Below, piece after piece: positions 32,802-42,100 of a DNA stretch of 64,000 bases; within the stretch, counting starts at the first letter, position 1, and every line of letters starts with the position of its first letter. A program made the position numbers and the translations under genes. The notes under the pieces were generated by a model. It had not been told where the DNA came from, ran no database searches, and saw nothing but the letters and a program-made list of their open reading frames with translations. The DNA lies in NCBI GenBank assembly GCA_050247235.1, contig JBFWUN010000017.1, forward strand, positions 1 through 64,000, given 5' to 3'. This DNA is from CAIKBL01 sp050247235. Lineage in GTDB: Bacteria; Pseudomonadota; Gammaproteobacteria; Ga0077536.

Positions 32802-33404
32802 CTATTCGGCGGCCGGATCGCCGCTGGCCGACGCCGGTTCGGCGCGGCGGTTCAGAAGGTTCATGACGCGATCGAAGCGACCGGCGACGATCTCGGGCAG
32901 CACTTCGAGCGCGCGCGACACCGCGCGCCCAATCGCCGCGCGATCCGCCTCGCTCGGCGCGCCGAGCACGTAGTTCACGACCTGCGTCGCGCTGCCGGGG
33001 TGGCCGATGCCGATGCGCAGGCGCGCGAAATCGCCGCCCAGTGCCGCGGTGATGTCGCGCAACCCGTTATGCCCGCCATGTCCGCCCCCGCGCTTGAGCC
33101 GCACGGTACCCGGCGCGAGATCGAGTTCGTCATGGGCCACCAGGATCTCGGCGACCGGGATCCTGAAATAGTTCGCGAAGGACGCGACTGCCGCGCCGCT
33201 CGCGTTCATGAATGTCTGCGGCTTGAGCAAGGTGACTGCGCGTTCACCGAAGGTTACGCTGGCGATTTCCGCCTGGTGACGACGGTCGGCGCGGAAAGTC
33301 GCGCCCAGCGTGGCGGCCAGGGCATCGACCAGCCAGAATCCCGCGTTGTGTCGGGTGCGCGCGTACTGCACGCCGGGATTCCCCAGCCCCACGATGAGTT
33401 GCAC
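32802..33404 (-). CDS. pth: Peptidyl-tRNA hydrolase
   Basis: A 200-residue enzyme that recycles peptidyl-tRNA. The conserved opening IVGLGNPGVQYARTRHNAGFWLVD contains the catalytic His, FMNASGAAV and VAHDELDLAPGTVRLKRGGGHGGHNGLRDI carry the other active-site residues, and RLRIGIGHPG follows. The start is GTG (VQLIVGLGNPG). Order rplY-pth-ychF is conserved in the class. Confidence 0.95.
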   Translation of the reverse strand: MQLIVGLGNPGVQYARTRHNAGFWLVDALAATLGATFRADRRHQAEIASVTFGERAVTLLKPQTFMNASGAAVASFANYFRIPVAEILVAHDELDLAPGTVRLKRGGGHGGHNGLRDITAALGGDFARLRIGIGHPGSATQVVNYVLGAPSEADRAAIGRAVSRALEVLPEIVAGRFDRVMNLLNRRAEPASASGDPAAE

Positions 33405-33453
33405 GTTGGATTCCGGACCCGGTGCGCCCGCACCGGGTTCAGACGCGAAACGA

Positions 33454-34083
33454 TCAGGCCTTGCCGGGCGCCGGGGCGGCGCCCTCGGCGGACTCGCTCT
33501 CGCCGCGCGGCGCGTGACAGGTCACGACCGGCAGCGACGATTCACCTCCATGCACGATGCTCGCGATGCGCACGCCCGCCGGCAGGGCGAGGTCGGCGAG
33601 ATGGATCGTGTGGCCGACGGCAAGGTTGGCGAGATCAACCTCGATGTACTCCGGCAGATCCTTCGGCAGGCACATGATCTCGAGATCGCTCATCTGGTGG
33701 CTGATCATGCCGCCGCCCTGCTTGACACCTACGCAGGTGGCTTCGTTCACGAAGTGCAGGGGCACGCGCAGGGTGAACTCCTCGGCTTCGTTGATGCGCA
33801 GGAAGTCCATGTGCATGATGAGCTTGCGCACCGGGTGGCGCTGCATGTCCTTGACCACGACTTTCTCTGCGGAATCCCCGATCTTCATCGTCAGGATGTG
33901 CGAATAGAATGCCTCGTGTTCGGTCTGCAGCATCGTCTGCTCATGCTCGAGCTGGACGCTGACGGGCGGCTTGTCCGTCCCGTAGACAATGGCCGGGATC
34001 TTGCCGTCACGGCGCAGGCGGCGGCTCGCACCCTTGCCCTGCGCGGTGCGGAGCTCCGCGACGATTTCGAACTTGTTCAACAT
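33454..34083 (-). CDS. rplY: 50S ribosomal protein L25/general stress protein Ctc
   Basis: A 209-residue two-domain L25 (long, Ctc type). The N-terminal 5S rRNA-binding domain contains RTAQGKGASRRLRRDGKIPAIVYG, and the C-terminal beta domain runs from about residue 100 to VVTCHAPR, ending in an acidic/Ala tail. The ATG at 34083 follows GAGGAG at good spacing; the open frame upstream is spurious. It lies between prs and pth in the usual order. Confidence 0.93.
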   Translation of the reverse strand: MLNKFEIVAELRTAQGKGASRRLRRDGKIPAIVYGTDKPPVSVQLEHEQTMLQTEHEAFYSHILTMKIGDSAEKVVVKDMQRHPVRKLIMHMDFLRINEAEEFTLRVPLHFVNEATCVGVKQGGGMISHQMSDLEIMCLPKDLPEYIEVDLANLAVGHTIHLADLALPAGVRIASIVHGGESSLPVVTCHAPRGESESAEGAAPAPGKA

Positions 34084-34226
34084 CTGAATCTCCTCGTTTT
34101 GCATGAAGCGTTCCCGCCGTCGCGCTCCGCGACCAGAGCGCCGCACGGGACCGCGCTCGAAGACGCGGTGTTGCCGCGTCTCCCACAGGGCAACGTGCCC
34201 TGAATCCGGCCCGCCGTTCGGCGGGC

Positions 34227-35186
34227 TCAATCGATGAACATCGAGCTCAGCGACTGTCCGGAACTCATCCGGTTGATGCTTTCACCCAGCAGGGCCGCGA
34301 CCGACAGCTGGCGGACGCGCGGGCAGGCAGCGGCCTCGTCATTGAGCGGGATGGTGTCGGTCACCACCAGCTCGTCGAGCTCGGATCCCTGGATGTTCGT
34401 GATCGCCTTGCCCGACAGCACCGCGTGCGTGCAGTACGCGACCACCGCGCGCGCGCCGCGTCCTTTCAGCGCCTTCGCTGCAAGACAGAGGGTGCCGGCC
34501 GTGTCGACCATGTCGTCGACGAGTACGCAGGTACGGTCCTCCACGTCGCCGATGATGTTCATGACCTCGGCTTCATTGGCGCGCGGGCGCCGCTTGTCGA
34601 TGATCGCGAGGTCAGCGTTGTCCAGCCTGCGTGCCACCGCGCGGGCGCGGACCACGCCGCCGACGTCCGGCGACACCACCATCAGGTTGGGGTACTCGTG
34701 CTTCCAGATGTCGCCGAGCAGCACGGGGGAGGCGTACACGTTGTCCATGGGCATCTCGAAGAAGCCCTGGATCTGGTCCGCGTGCAGGTCGACGGTCAAT
34801 ACCCGGTGGGTACCGACGCTCGCGATCATGTTCGCGACCACCTTGGCGGTGATCGGGACGCGCGCCGACCGGGGGCGACGGTCCTGTCGGGCGTACCCGA
34901 GGTACGGGATCACTGCCGTGATGCTGGCTGCGGACGCGCGCCGCAAGGCATCGATCAGCACCAGCAGTTCCATCAGGTTGTCGTTGGTCGGCCGGCACAC
35001 CGACTGCAGCACGAAGATGTCGCGCGCGCGGACGTTCTCCGCGATCTCGACCATGACCTCGCCGTCGCTGAAGCGCCCGATGGTGGCCTTGCCGAGCGGC
35101 ACCTGCAGATGGGCGGCAATCGCGCGGGACAGCCCGGGGTTCGAATTGCCCGCGAACAGCATCATCGCGGAGCGGTTAATGGCCAT
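34227..35186 (-). CDS. prs: Ribose-phosphate pyrophosphokinase
   Basis: A 319-residue enzyme making PRPP for nucleotide, His and Trp synthesis. It has the N-terminal MLFAGNSNPGLSRAIAAHL, the RQDRRPRSARVPITAKVVA flexible loop, VDLHADQIQGFF, and the PRPP-binding VVSPDVGGVVRARAVA and VLVDDMVDTAGTL segments. The ATG at 35186 is chosen over a GTG two codons earlier because GAGGG lies 7 bases upstream of it. It follows the tRNA-Gln gene. Confidence 0.95.
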   Translation of the reverse strand: MAINRSAMMLFAGNSNPGLSRAIAAHLQVPLGKATIGRFSDGEVMVEIAENVRARDIFVLQSVCRPTNDNLMELLVLIDALRRASAASITAVIPYLGYARQDRRPRSARVPITAKVVANMIASVGTHRVLTVDLHADQIQGFFEMPMDNVYASPVLLGDIWKHEYPNLMVVSPDVGGVVRARAVARRLDNADLAIIDKRRPRANEAEVMNIIGDVEDRTCVLVDDMVDTAGTLCLAAKALKGRGARAVVAYCTHAVLSGKAITNIQGSELDELVVTDTIPLNDEAAACPRVRQLSVAALLGESINRMSSGQSLSSMFID

Positions 35187-35250
35187 GCTCACACCCTCGC
35201 GCCGACCTGCCGGTCGTGCCGATCCGTTCTGTCGTTGCCGACTCTCAAAA

Positions 35251-35325
35251 TGGCTGGGGAGCCAGGATTCGAACCTGGGAATGCCGGGATCAAAACCCGG
35301 TGCCTTACCGCTTGGCGACTCCCCA
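35251..35325 (-). tRNA. tRNA-Gln (anticodon TTG)
   Basis: A 75-nt cloverleaf. Acceptor stem TGGGGAG/CTCCCCA, D-loop with AAGCGGTAAGGC, anticodon stem CCGGG/CCCGG around TTTTGAT with anticodon TTG, T-arm with GGTTCGAATCC, discriminator G and an encoded CCA. Close to the Escherichia coli Gln tRNA. It lies between ispE and prs, its usual site in Gammaproteobacteria. Confidence 0.97.
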
Positions 35326-35373
35326 AACGTCGATCACATCCGAGTACCCGCCGGGCTCCACCGCGTTCGCCGA

Positions 35374-36234
35374 TCAGGCACCCGGCACGCCTGCGGCCGC
35401 GGCCCGCGCGAGCAGCGGTGACCGGTTGCAGCCCGCGGCCACGAACGCCGTCCAGTGGGCCGGCACCTGCGCGGCGACTTCGCGGGCGGCTTCGGGGAGC
35501 TCGAACGGGGCGAAAATGCAGGCTCCCGTGCCGCTCATGCGTGCCGGTGCATGACGACCGAGCCAGGCCAGCGCACGCGCCACCTCGGGGAAGAGCCTGC
35601 AGGTGACCGGTTCGCAGTCGTTATGGCACGTGGCCAGCGAAAGACCGCGGATTGTGCTGACAGGTGTATTGCGTGTCAATTCAGGATCACTGAAAACGGC
35701 CGCAGTCGGCACGTGGCAACCGGGATGGATAACCACGTACCACGGCTCGGGCACGTCGATCGGCGTCAGCGCTTCGCCCACCCCTTCGGCCCACGCGGCG
35801 TGTCCATGGATGAAGACTGGAACATCCGCGCCGAGGCGGAGCCCGAGTGCGGCAAGCGCCGGTGGCGCAAGCTGCGTGCCCCACAGCGCATTGAGCGCCA
35901 CGAGCACGGTCGCCGCGTTCGAACTCCCGCCGCCGAGTCCGCCACCGAGCGGCAGGCGCTTGTGAACCCGGATCTCGGCGCCGAGGGAAGTGCCCGTCGC
36001 GGCCTGCAGCAGGCGTGCCGCGCGCACCACGAGATCCTGTTCAGGGGGCACGCCCGGCAGGTCATTCAGTCGCCTGATCTCGCCGTCCCCCCGCGCCGCG
36101 ATTTCCAGCGCGTCGCCGTAATCCAGGAACTGGAAAATCGTCTGCAGCAGGTGGTAGCCGTCCGGTCGGCGCCCTACCACGTGCAGGAACAGGTTGATCT
36201 TGGCCGGCGCCGGCCAGGCCTCAGCGGAGATCAT
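35374..36234 (-). CDS. ispE: 4-diphosphocytidyl-2-C-methyl-D-erythritol kinase
   Basis: A 286-residue GHMP kinase of the non-mevalonate isoprenoid pathway. PAPAKINLFLHVVGRRPDGYHLLQT opens the protein; the ATP-binding loop is LPLGGGLGGGSSNAATVL (about residue 95), and the third motif is MSGTGACIF. The ATG at 36234 overlaps the lolB stop (ATGA); a second ATG at 36252 is possible but less usual. The lolB-ispE-tRNA-prs arrangement is conserved in Gammaproteobacteria. Confidence 0.93.
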   Translation of the reverse strand: MISAEAWPAPAKINLFLHVVGRRPDGYHLLQTIFQFLDYGDALEIAARGDGEIRRLNDLPGVPPEQDLVVRAARLLQAATGTSLGAEIRVHKRLPLGGGLGGGSSNAATVLVALNALWGTQLAPPALAALGLRLGADVPVFIHGHAAWAEGVGEALTPIDVPEPWYVVIHPGCHVPTAAVFSDPELTRNTPVSTIRGLSLATCHNDCEPVTCRLFPEVARALAWLGRHAPARMSGTGACIFAPFELPEAAREVAAQVPAHWTAFVAAGCNRSPLLARAAAAGVPGA

Positions 36235-36842
36235 TCGGGGAGGTCCGTCCATTGCGTCACGACCAGGGTCATTTTCAGGCGGTCGCCAAGCAGGAACAGC
36301 TTGCGCGGCATCTCCACGTCGCCCACCGCCTGGTACGCCAGCACGCTGATGCGCCAGCCATCCTGCGCGAGGTCTGTGAGCCGGCCCTTTTCGTCCAGCG
36401 AGAGTTGCGTGTAGGGCCGGTCGGGAGATGGCAGACCGCGCACCCAGAAGCGAGCACCTGCTACCGGCAAAGACCAATTGAGATGTTTCGTCATCAAGGT
36501 GTCGAGATCGGATGCCTCGTACAGCGCACCGTCCGGGGCGGCAAGCGCCACCCGCTGGCCGTCGCCTGTGACGCGGTAGGTACCCTGCCCGAGCGGCGCG
36601 ATGATGCGCAGTTCGAACGCGTCCCCCGCCTGCCGCCAGCGCAGGGTCGCCTGGCCGCCCTCCGCGTCCCGCTGAACGGCCAGCCGGCCTGACAGCGCAA
36701 ACGCGTTGCGGCCCGACAGCAGCGCCTGCCGCGCCGCCCACGCGCGCTCGCGCGGATTCTCCGGCGGAGGCGGCAATCGCTCGGCCCACTGCGCGCAGCC
36801 GGCGAGCAGCAGCGTCAGGATGCAGGCGTAAGGGCTCCTCAC
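36231..36842 (-). CDS. lolB: Outer-membrane lipoprotein LolB
   Basis: A 203-residue lipoprotein that receives lipoproteins from LolA and inserts them in the outer membrane. The lipobox LLAGC puts the modified Cys at residue 16. The mature part contains FALSGRLAVQRDAEGGQATLRWRQAGDAFELR, typical of LolB, and a C-terminal TLVVTQW. The start is a GTG at 36842 that overlaps the stop of the upstream TPR gene (GTGA); longer frames upstream would destroy the signal peptide. Confidence 0.9.
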   Translation of the reverse strand: MRSPYACILTLLLAGCAQWAERLPPPPENPRERAWAARQALLSGRNAFALSGRLAVQRDAEGGQATLRWRQAGDAFELRIIAPLGQGTYRVTGDGQRVALAAPDGALYEASDLDTLMTKHLNWSLPVAGARFWVRGLPSPDRPYTQLSLDEKGRLTDLAQDGWRISVLAYQAVGDVEMPRKLFLLGDRLKMTLVVTQWTDLPE

Positions 36843-38620
36843 TCGGTAAGGCGCTTGATGGCGTCGAGAATCTTGTGATCGGCAGGGTGGGTCTGCAGCG
36901 CGCTGTCCCACACCTCGCGCGCGTCGTCGCGCCGTCCGAGTGCCCACAGGACTTCGCCGAGGTGAGCGGCCACTTCCGGATCATTGCGCTGTGCGCGGGC
37001 CTTCTGCAGGTACGGGACCGCCTCCTCCAGCCGCCCGAGGCGATACAGCACCCACCCCATGCTGTCGAGGACATAGAAGTTGTCGGGCGTCAGTTCCAGC
37101 GCGCGCCTGATCAGCGCGTGCGCTTCCTCGTAGCGCGCCGTGCGGTCCGCCAGGGTATAGCCCAGCGCGTTCAGGGCGTCCGAGTTCTCAGGTTCGCGCT
37201 TCAGGATCTCGCGCAGGTCCGCCTCGAGGACATCGAGCCGGTTCATCCGCTCCGCGAGCATTGCCCGACTGTAGAGCAGGGTGGCGTCGTAGGTGCCGTT
37301 CAGCGCCTTGTCGAAAACCGCCATCGCGTTGGCGTACTCCTTCTGCTCGGCGAGGATCTCCGCCTCGACGAGTACCGCCTGCCGGCGCTGTTCATCCGTT
37401 TCCGGCCGGAGCCGCGCAAGCACTGCGCGGGCCTCGTCGACCCGCTTGTCGCTTGCCAGCAGTACCGCGGTCCGCACCTGCGCCTGGAACAGGCTCGACC
37501 CGCCGGACACCTCCCGGTACGCGGCGAGCGCCTCGGCGGGACGCCCCCGCGTCTCCGCGATCTGGCCAAGATAGAAATAGGCATCGTCGCGCCGTTCCGG
37601 CGACCGGCTCATCGCGGTGAAGTTCTGCGCGGCCTCGTCAACGCGGTCGGTCTGAAGATTGAGAAGTCCCAGCGCGAACAGCACGTCGGTGCTGTCCGGA
37701 GCCTGGCGGTTCAATCGCAGAAACTCCTCCCGCGCGCGCTCGAACTGGTCGTCGTCCGCGAGCATGCGGGCATACAGCAGCCGCAACCCGAATTCCTGCG
37801 GGGTGCGGGCGAGTGCGCGGTCCAGGAAGCGCGCGGCTTCCTTTGTATGTCCCTGCTTCTGAAGGGCAGCGACGTACGCGAGAGCGATGTTCGGGTTGAT
37901 ATCCGCCTTGGCGACGAGCTGCTCCATCGCCGTGCGCGACGCTTCCAGTTTGTCCGCCCGGAGCGCGAGCACCGCGTAAACGAGGAGCGTGTCCGGGTCG
38001 CCGGTCCGCGCGTCGACCAGCCGCTGCATCACCGCGAGCGCGGTGGCCTTGTCCTCCTCGCGTCCGAGGAGATTGGCGATCATCTTGAGCTTCTGCCCGC
38101 TCGGCCCGCGGTCGTTCGCGAGCACGTACTGCAGATGGGCGATCGCGGGCTCCGTGTGGCCGGCACGCACGTGCATGGCGGCCGCGATCTGGCGTGCCTC
38201 GAGATTGCCCGGTTCCAGCGCCACCCATCGTTCGGCGGCTGCCAGTGCCGCCACATCGTCACGCGCGTAGAGCGCTATCTTGGTCGCGCGTTCGGTGAGC
38301 ACGGGGTCCCGGGTTGCCGAAGCGACCTTGGCGTACTGCTCCACCGCGACCGGCAGGCGATCCCGCTGGCCTGCGAACTCCGCCACGAGCACGCGGTACA
38401 GCGGCAGCGCGTCCAGGTCCGCGGGCGCGGCTGGTACGCTGGGATACTGCAGCAGGTCTGCCTCGAACGCCGCCCCGGCGGGCGTGGGCGCCGGTGTCGT
38501 TTCCGCCGGCGCGGCTGTCGGCGCGACCGGCGCACGCGCGCACGCGACGAGCAGCAGCCCGATCGCACACGGGACGAACGCCGCGCGGGGGTGGGTTCCG
38601 GATACCGTCTTGCGGGTCAT
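36839..38620 (-). CDS. TPR-repeat lipoprotein
   Basis: A 593-residue protein. A lipoprotein signal (LLLVAC, Cys27) leads to a Pro/Ala/Thr-rich linker and then TPR helices throughout, for example NSDALNALGYTLADRTARYEEAHALI and FYVLDSMGWVLYRLGRLEEAVPYLQKA. TPR lipoproteins directly upstream of lolB are common in gammaproteobacteria (in Pseudomonas the gene before lolB encodes one). It is probably an outer-membrane-attached scaffold on the periplasmic side. The ATG at 38620 is chosen to fit the signal peptide; the ribosome site is weak. Confidence 0.82.
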   Translation of the reverse strand: MTRKTVSGTHPRAAFVPCAIGLLLVACARAPVAPTAAPAETTPAPTPAGAAFEADLLQYPSVPAAPADLDALPLYRVLVAEFAGQRDRLPVAVEQYAKVASATRDPVLTERATKIALYARDDVAALAAAERWVALEPGNLEARQIAAAMHVRAGHTEPAIAHLQYVLANDRGPSGQKLKMIANLLGREEDKATALAVMQRLVDARTGDPDTLLVYAVLALRADKLEASRTAMEQLVAKADINPNIALAYVAALQKQGHTKEAARFLDRALARTPQEFGLRLLYARMLADDDQFERAREEFLRLNRQAPDSTDVLFALGLLNLQTDRVDEAAQNFTAMSRSPERRDDAYFYLGQIAETRGRPAEALAAYREVSGGSSLFQAQVRTAVLLASDKRVDEARAVLARLRPETDEQRRQAVLVEAEILAEQKEYANAMAVFDKALNGTYDATLLYSRAMLAERMNRLDVLEADLREILKREPENSDALNALGYTLADRTARYEEAHALIRRALELTPDNFYVLDSMGWVLYRLGRLEEAVPYLQKARAQRNDPEVAAHLGEVLWALGRRDDAREVWDSALQTHPADHKILDAIKRLTE

Positions 38621-38883
38621 AGGCAGATCATATCGGCCGTGGGTGCGTGCGCCGTGAACACGGAGGTCTGACGGGAGGGTCTGCTCTGGTCGCTGATCGT
38701 TCATGCGGATGTGCGTCCGTGGCCCGGATGACGGGCGGCCGGATCGCGGCGGAACCAGCCACCGTCCTGGGTTAGACTATACCTCAGCCGGCGCCTCCGG
38801 GCCGGGATCCGATACACAGCGCCCACGCGAGACCGCCGAATGCCGCCGCCCCCGCCAGGCGCCTTGGCAACGAACCCTGCGAC

Positions 38884-40152
38884 ATGCCGATTTACGTCTT
38901 CGGGATGAATCACCAGACCGCGCCGCTCGCCGTGCGCGAACGGGTGGCGTTCACACCGGAACAACTGCCGTCGGCCCTGCAGTCGCTGACCACCGAAGCC
39001 GGCATGTCAGAAGCGCTCATCCTGTCCACGTGCAATCGCACCGAGGTCTACGCCGTGGGGGCACCTCACAGCGAAAGACAGCTCGCCGACTGGTTAGTTC
39101 GCCACCATGCGCTGGACGGCGCCGCGCTGGGCGATCACACCTACGCGTACGTAGACACCGAGGCCGTCCGTCACGCGTTGCGGGTCGCGTGCGGACTGGA
39201 CTCGATGGTCCTCGGCGAACCGCAGATCCTGGGCCAGATCAAGTCCGCCTACCACACCGCGGTCAGCCATCGCACCACCGGCAAGCAGCTCAACAAGCTG
39301 ATGCAGTACACGTTCGCAATCGCGAAGCAGGTGCGGACGGAGACGGCGATCGGCGCGACCCCCGTGTCGGTGGCCTACGCGGCCGTGCGGCTCGCGCGCC
39401 AGGTGCACGGCGACCTCCGGGAGCGCTGCGCGCTGCTGGTCGGGGCGGGCGACACCATCGAGCTCGTCGCCCAGCACTTGAAGCGGCAGGGCATCGGGTC
39501 GCTGGTGATCGCCAACCGGACCGTGGCCAGGGCGGCCGCGCTCGCGCAGACCTTGGGGGGCGGCGAGGCCATCGGCCTGGACGCGCTGCCGGCACGTCTC
39601 GCCGGCGCCGACATCGTGGTGACCTCCACCGCGAGCCGCACGCCGCTCGTGACACGCGCCATGCTCGAACACGCGGTCAAGGCACGCCGCTTCGAACCGA
39701 TGTTCGTGGTGGACCTGTCGGTACCGCGCAACGTCGAAGTGGCGGCGGAAACCCTCGAGGATGTGTACCTGTACACGATCGACGATCTCAACCGGGTCAT
39801 CACCGACAACCTCGAGCTGCGCCAGGCGGCGGCCCGCCAGGCCGAGGAAATCATCGAGGCACGCGCAAACGGGTTCATGGACTGGGTGCAGTCGCTCGAC
39901 GGCAATGCGCTGATCGTCGCGTACCGAAGACAGGTGGACGCCATCGCGGCTTCCGAACTCGAGAAGGCCGAACGTCGCCTGGCGAACGGAGAAGATACCC
40001 GCGTGGTGATGAGCGGGCTGTGCCGCGCGCTCGCGAACAAGCTCGTCCACCATCCGCTGACCAAGATCCGTGAGGCCGCAACCGAGGGTCGAGGCGAGAT
40101 CATCGAAGTCGCCCGCGAACTGCTGTCGATCCAGGACGACGCGCTGTCATGA
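38884..40152 (+). CDS. hemA: Glutamyl-tRNA reductase
   Basis: A 422-residue enzyme that commits glutamyl-tRNA to tetrapyrrole synthesis through glutamate-1-semialdehyde. The opening is YVFGMNHQTAPLAVRERV, and the catalytic Cys lies in LSTCNRTEVYA (about residue 50). GEPQILGQIKSAY and the NADP-binding LVGAGDTIELVAQHL follow, with the C-terminal dimerisation helix. It is divergent from the TPR-lolB-ispE operon across 263 bases that hold a weak TAGACT/TATACC -10-like cluster near 38772-38782. The stop overlaps prfA by 4 bases. Confidence 0.96.
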   Translation: MPIYVFGMNHQTAPLAVRERVAFTPEQLPSALQSLTTEAGMSEALILSTCNRTEVYAVGAPHSERQLADWLVRHHALDGAALGDHTYAYVDTEAVRHALRVACGLDSMVLGEPQILGQIKSAYHTAVSHRTTGKQLNKLMQYTFAIAKQVRTETAIGATPVSVAYAAVRLARQVHGDLRERCALLVGAGDTIELVAQHLKRQGIGSLVIANRTVARAAALAQTLGGGEAIGLDALPARLAGADIVVTSTASRTPLVTRAMLEHAVKARRFEPMFVVDLSVPRNVEVAAETLEDVYLYTIDDLNRVITDNLELRQAAARQAEEIIEARANGFMDWVQSLDGNALIVAYRRQVDAIAASELEKAERRLANGEDTRVVMSGLCRALANKLVHHPLTKIREAATEGRGEIIEVARELLSIQDDALS

Positions 40153-41234
40153 AGGCTTCGCTCAAGCGCAAGCTCGACGTGCTGCGGGATCGTCGTGACG
40201 AACTCGACGCGCTGCTCGCTGCGCCGGAGATCATCGGTTCCCAGGAGCGCTTTCGCGCGCTGTCGCGCGAACGCGCGGAGCTCGACCAGGTGGTCGAGCG
40301 CTACCGCGACTACCAGCGGGCGGAGGAAGCCCTCGCGCACGCCGTGGCGATGACGCAGGAGGACGACGTCGAACTGCGGGCGCTCGCGGGTGAGGAAGTC
40401 GGGGCCTGCCGCGAGCGACTCAACGAACTGGCGGACGAGATCAACGTCCTGCTGATCCCGCGCGATCCCGCCGACGATTCCAACATATTCCTGGAGATTC
40501 GCGCCGGCACCGGCGGTGACGAAGCCGCACTCTTCGCGGCCGAGCTGTTCCGCATGTATGCCAAGTACGCCGAACGGCGCGGCTGGCAGGTCGAGGTCCT
40601 CAGCGCGAACGCCAGCGAGCTCGGCGGGTACAAGGAAGTGATCGCCCGGGTGGTCGGACACGGCGCGTACTCGGCGCTCAAGTTCGAGTCTGGTGCGCAC
40701 CGGGTGCAGCGCGTTCCGGCGACGGAATCGCAGGGACGAATACACACTTCCGCGTGCACGGTGGCCGTACTGCCCGAACTCGACGAGATCACGGACGTCG
40801 AGATCAATCTCGCCGATCTGAAAGTCGACACGTTCCGCGCATCGGGCGCAGGTGGACAGCACGTGAACAAGACGGATTCCGCCATCCGCATTACCCACGT
40901 GCCGACCGGCGTGGTGGTTGAATGCCAGGACGAGCGCTCGCAGCACAAGAACCGTGCACGTGCGATGAGCCTGCTGAAAGCCAAGCTGCTGCAGGGAGAA
41001 CGCGACCGGCAGACCGCCGAGCAGGCGCGGAACCGCCGTAACCTGGTCGGGTCCGGCGACCGGTCCGAGCGGATTCGGACCTACAATTTCCCGCAAGGCA
41101 GAGTGACCGACCACCGCATCAACCTGACCGTGTACAAGCTTGACGGCGTCCTCGAAGGTGATCTCGACCTGGTCATCAAGCCGCTGCTGAACGAGCACCA
41201 GGCCGACCTGATGGCCCAGATGGCGGACGCATGA
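40149..41234 (+). CDS. prfA: Peptide chain release factor 1
   Basis: A 361-residue factor that ends translation at UAA and UAG. The codon-recognition motif PAT sits in RVPATESQGRIHTSACTV, and the catalytic GGQ is in ASGAGGQHVNKTDSAIR. Length is standard. It is coupled to hemA upstream and prmC downstream by ATGA overlaps; PrmC methylates the GGQ glutamine, so the pair is functional as well as physical. Confidence 0.97.
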   Translation: MKASLKRKLDVLRDRRDELDALLAAPEIIGSQERFRALSRERAELDQVVERYRDYQRAEEALAHAVAMTQEDDVELRALAGEEVGACRERLNELADEINVLLIPRDPADDSNIFLEIRAGTGGDEAALFAAELFRMYAKYAERRGWQVEVLSANASELGGYKEVIARVVGHGAYSALKFESGAHRVQRVPATESQGRIHTSACTVAVLPELDEITDVEINLADLKVDTFRASGAGGQHVNKTDSAIRITHVPTGVVVECQDERSQHKNRARAMSLLKAKLLQGERDRQTAEQARNRRNLVGSGDRSERIRTYNFPQGRVTDHRINLTVYKLDGVLEGDLDLVIKPLLNEHQADLMAQMADA

Positions 41235-42100
41235 ACGCACGCGAGCCCGCCGGCAGCGTGGGCGCGACGCTGCACGACGCGGCCGGCTCGCTCGCGCGGC
41301 TGCCGACGCCGCGGCTCGACGCCGAGGTGCTGCTCGCGCACGTGCTCGACTGGCCGCGCGCGCGGCTGATCGCGCACCGCGAACACCTGCTCACGGTCCG
41401 GCAACGGGAACACTTCGCCACGCTGATCGCCGCGCGCGCCGCCGGCACGCCCGTCGCCTACCTGCGTGGTCGGCACGAGTTCTGGTCACTCGACCTCGAA
41501 GTGAGCGACGCGGTGCTCGTGCCGCGGGCGGACACGGAGGTGCTGGTCGAAGCGGCGCTCGTGCGGATGCCTCTCCATGTGCCTTGCACGGTGGCGGATC
41601 TCGGCACCGGCAGCGGCGCGATCGCACTCGCGATCGCCAGCGAACGACCGCGCGCTTTCATTGTCGCGCTCGAACTCTCGGGGGCGGCACTCGCCGTGGC
41701 GGAGGCAAATCGTCGTCGTCACGGGTTCGGCCACGTCGCGGCCGTCCGCGGTCGCTGGACGGAGGCGCTCGCGCCGGATCGCTTCGACCTGCTGGTCGCG
41801 AACCCGCCCTATCTCGCCGCCGAAGATCCGGCACTCGGTGACGATGGCGTGCGCTGCGAACCACGTGCCGCACTCGTGGCGGATGCCGCGGGCCTGGCCG
41901 ATCTGCGCACCCTCGCGCGGACCGCCGGTCGGGTGCTCGTCGCGGGCGGCTGGCTGCTTGTCGAACACGGCGCGCGACAGGCCGGACACGTGCGTGACCT
42001 CCTGGCGACGGAATTCACCGACGTGGACACCGTAATCGATCTCGCCGGCCACGCGCGGGTGACCTGTGCCCGGAAGAGGATCTCTCCCGATGGAAGATGA
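41231..42100 (+). CDS. prmC: Release-factor glutamine methyltransferase
   Basis: A 289-residue SAM-dependent enzyme that methylates the Gln of the GGQ motif in RF1 and RF2. SAM loop VADLGTGSGAIALAIA, substrate-binding NPPY (VANPPYLAAED) and the N-terminal helical domain with RLDAEVLLAHVL are present. The stop lies 11 bases inside the start of the moeB gene. Confidence 0.95.
   Translation: MNAREPAGSVGATLHDAAGSLARLPTPRLDAEVLLAHVLDWPRARLIAHREHLLTVRQREHFATLIAARAAGTPVAYLRGRHEFWSLDLEVSDAVLVPRADTEVLVEAALVRMPLHVPCTVADLGTGSGAIALAIASERPRAFIVALELSGAALAVAEANRRRHGFGHVAAVRGRWTEALAPDRFDLLVANPPYLAAEDPALGDDGVRCEPRAALVADAAGLADLRTLARTAGRVLVAGGWLLVEHGARQAGHVRDLLATEFTDVDTVIDLAGHARVTCARKRISPDGR

Noticed and set aside
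36235..37074. Long upstream extension of ispE
   Set aside because: Overlaps lolB in another frame. The IspE core begins at the ATG overlapping the lolB stop.
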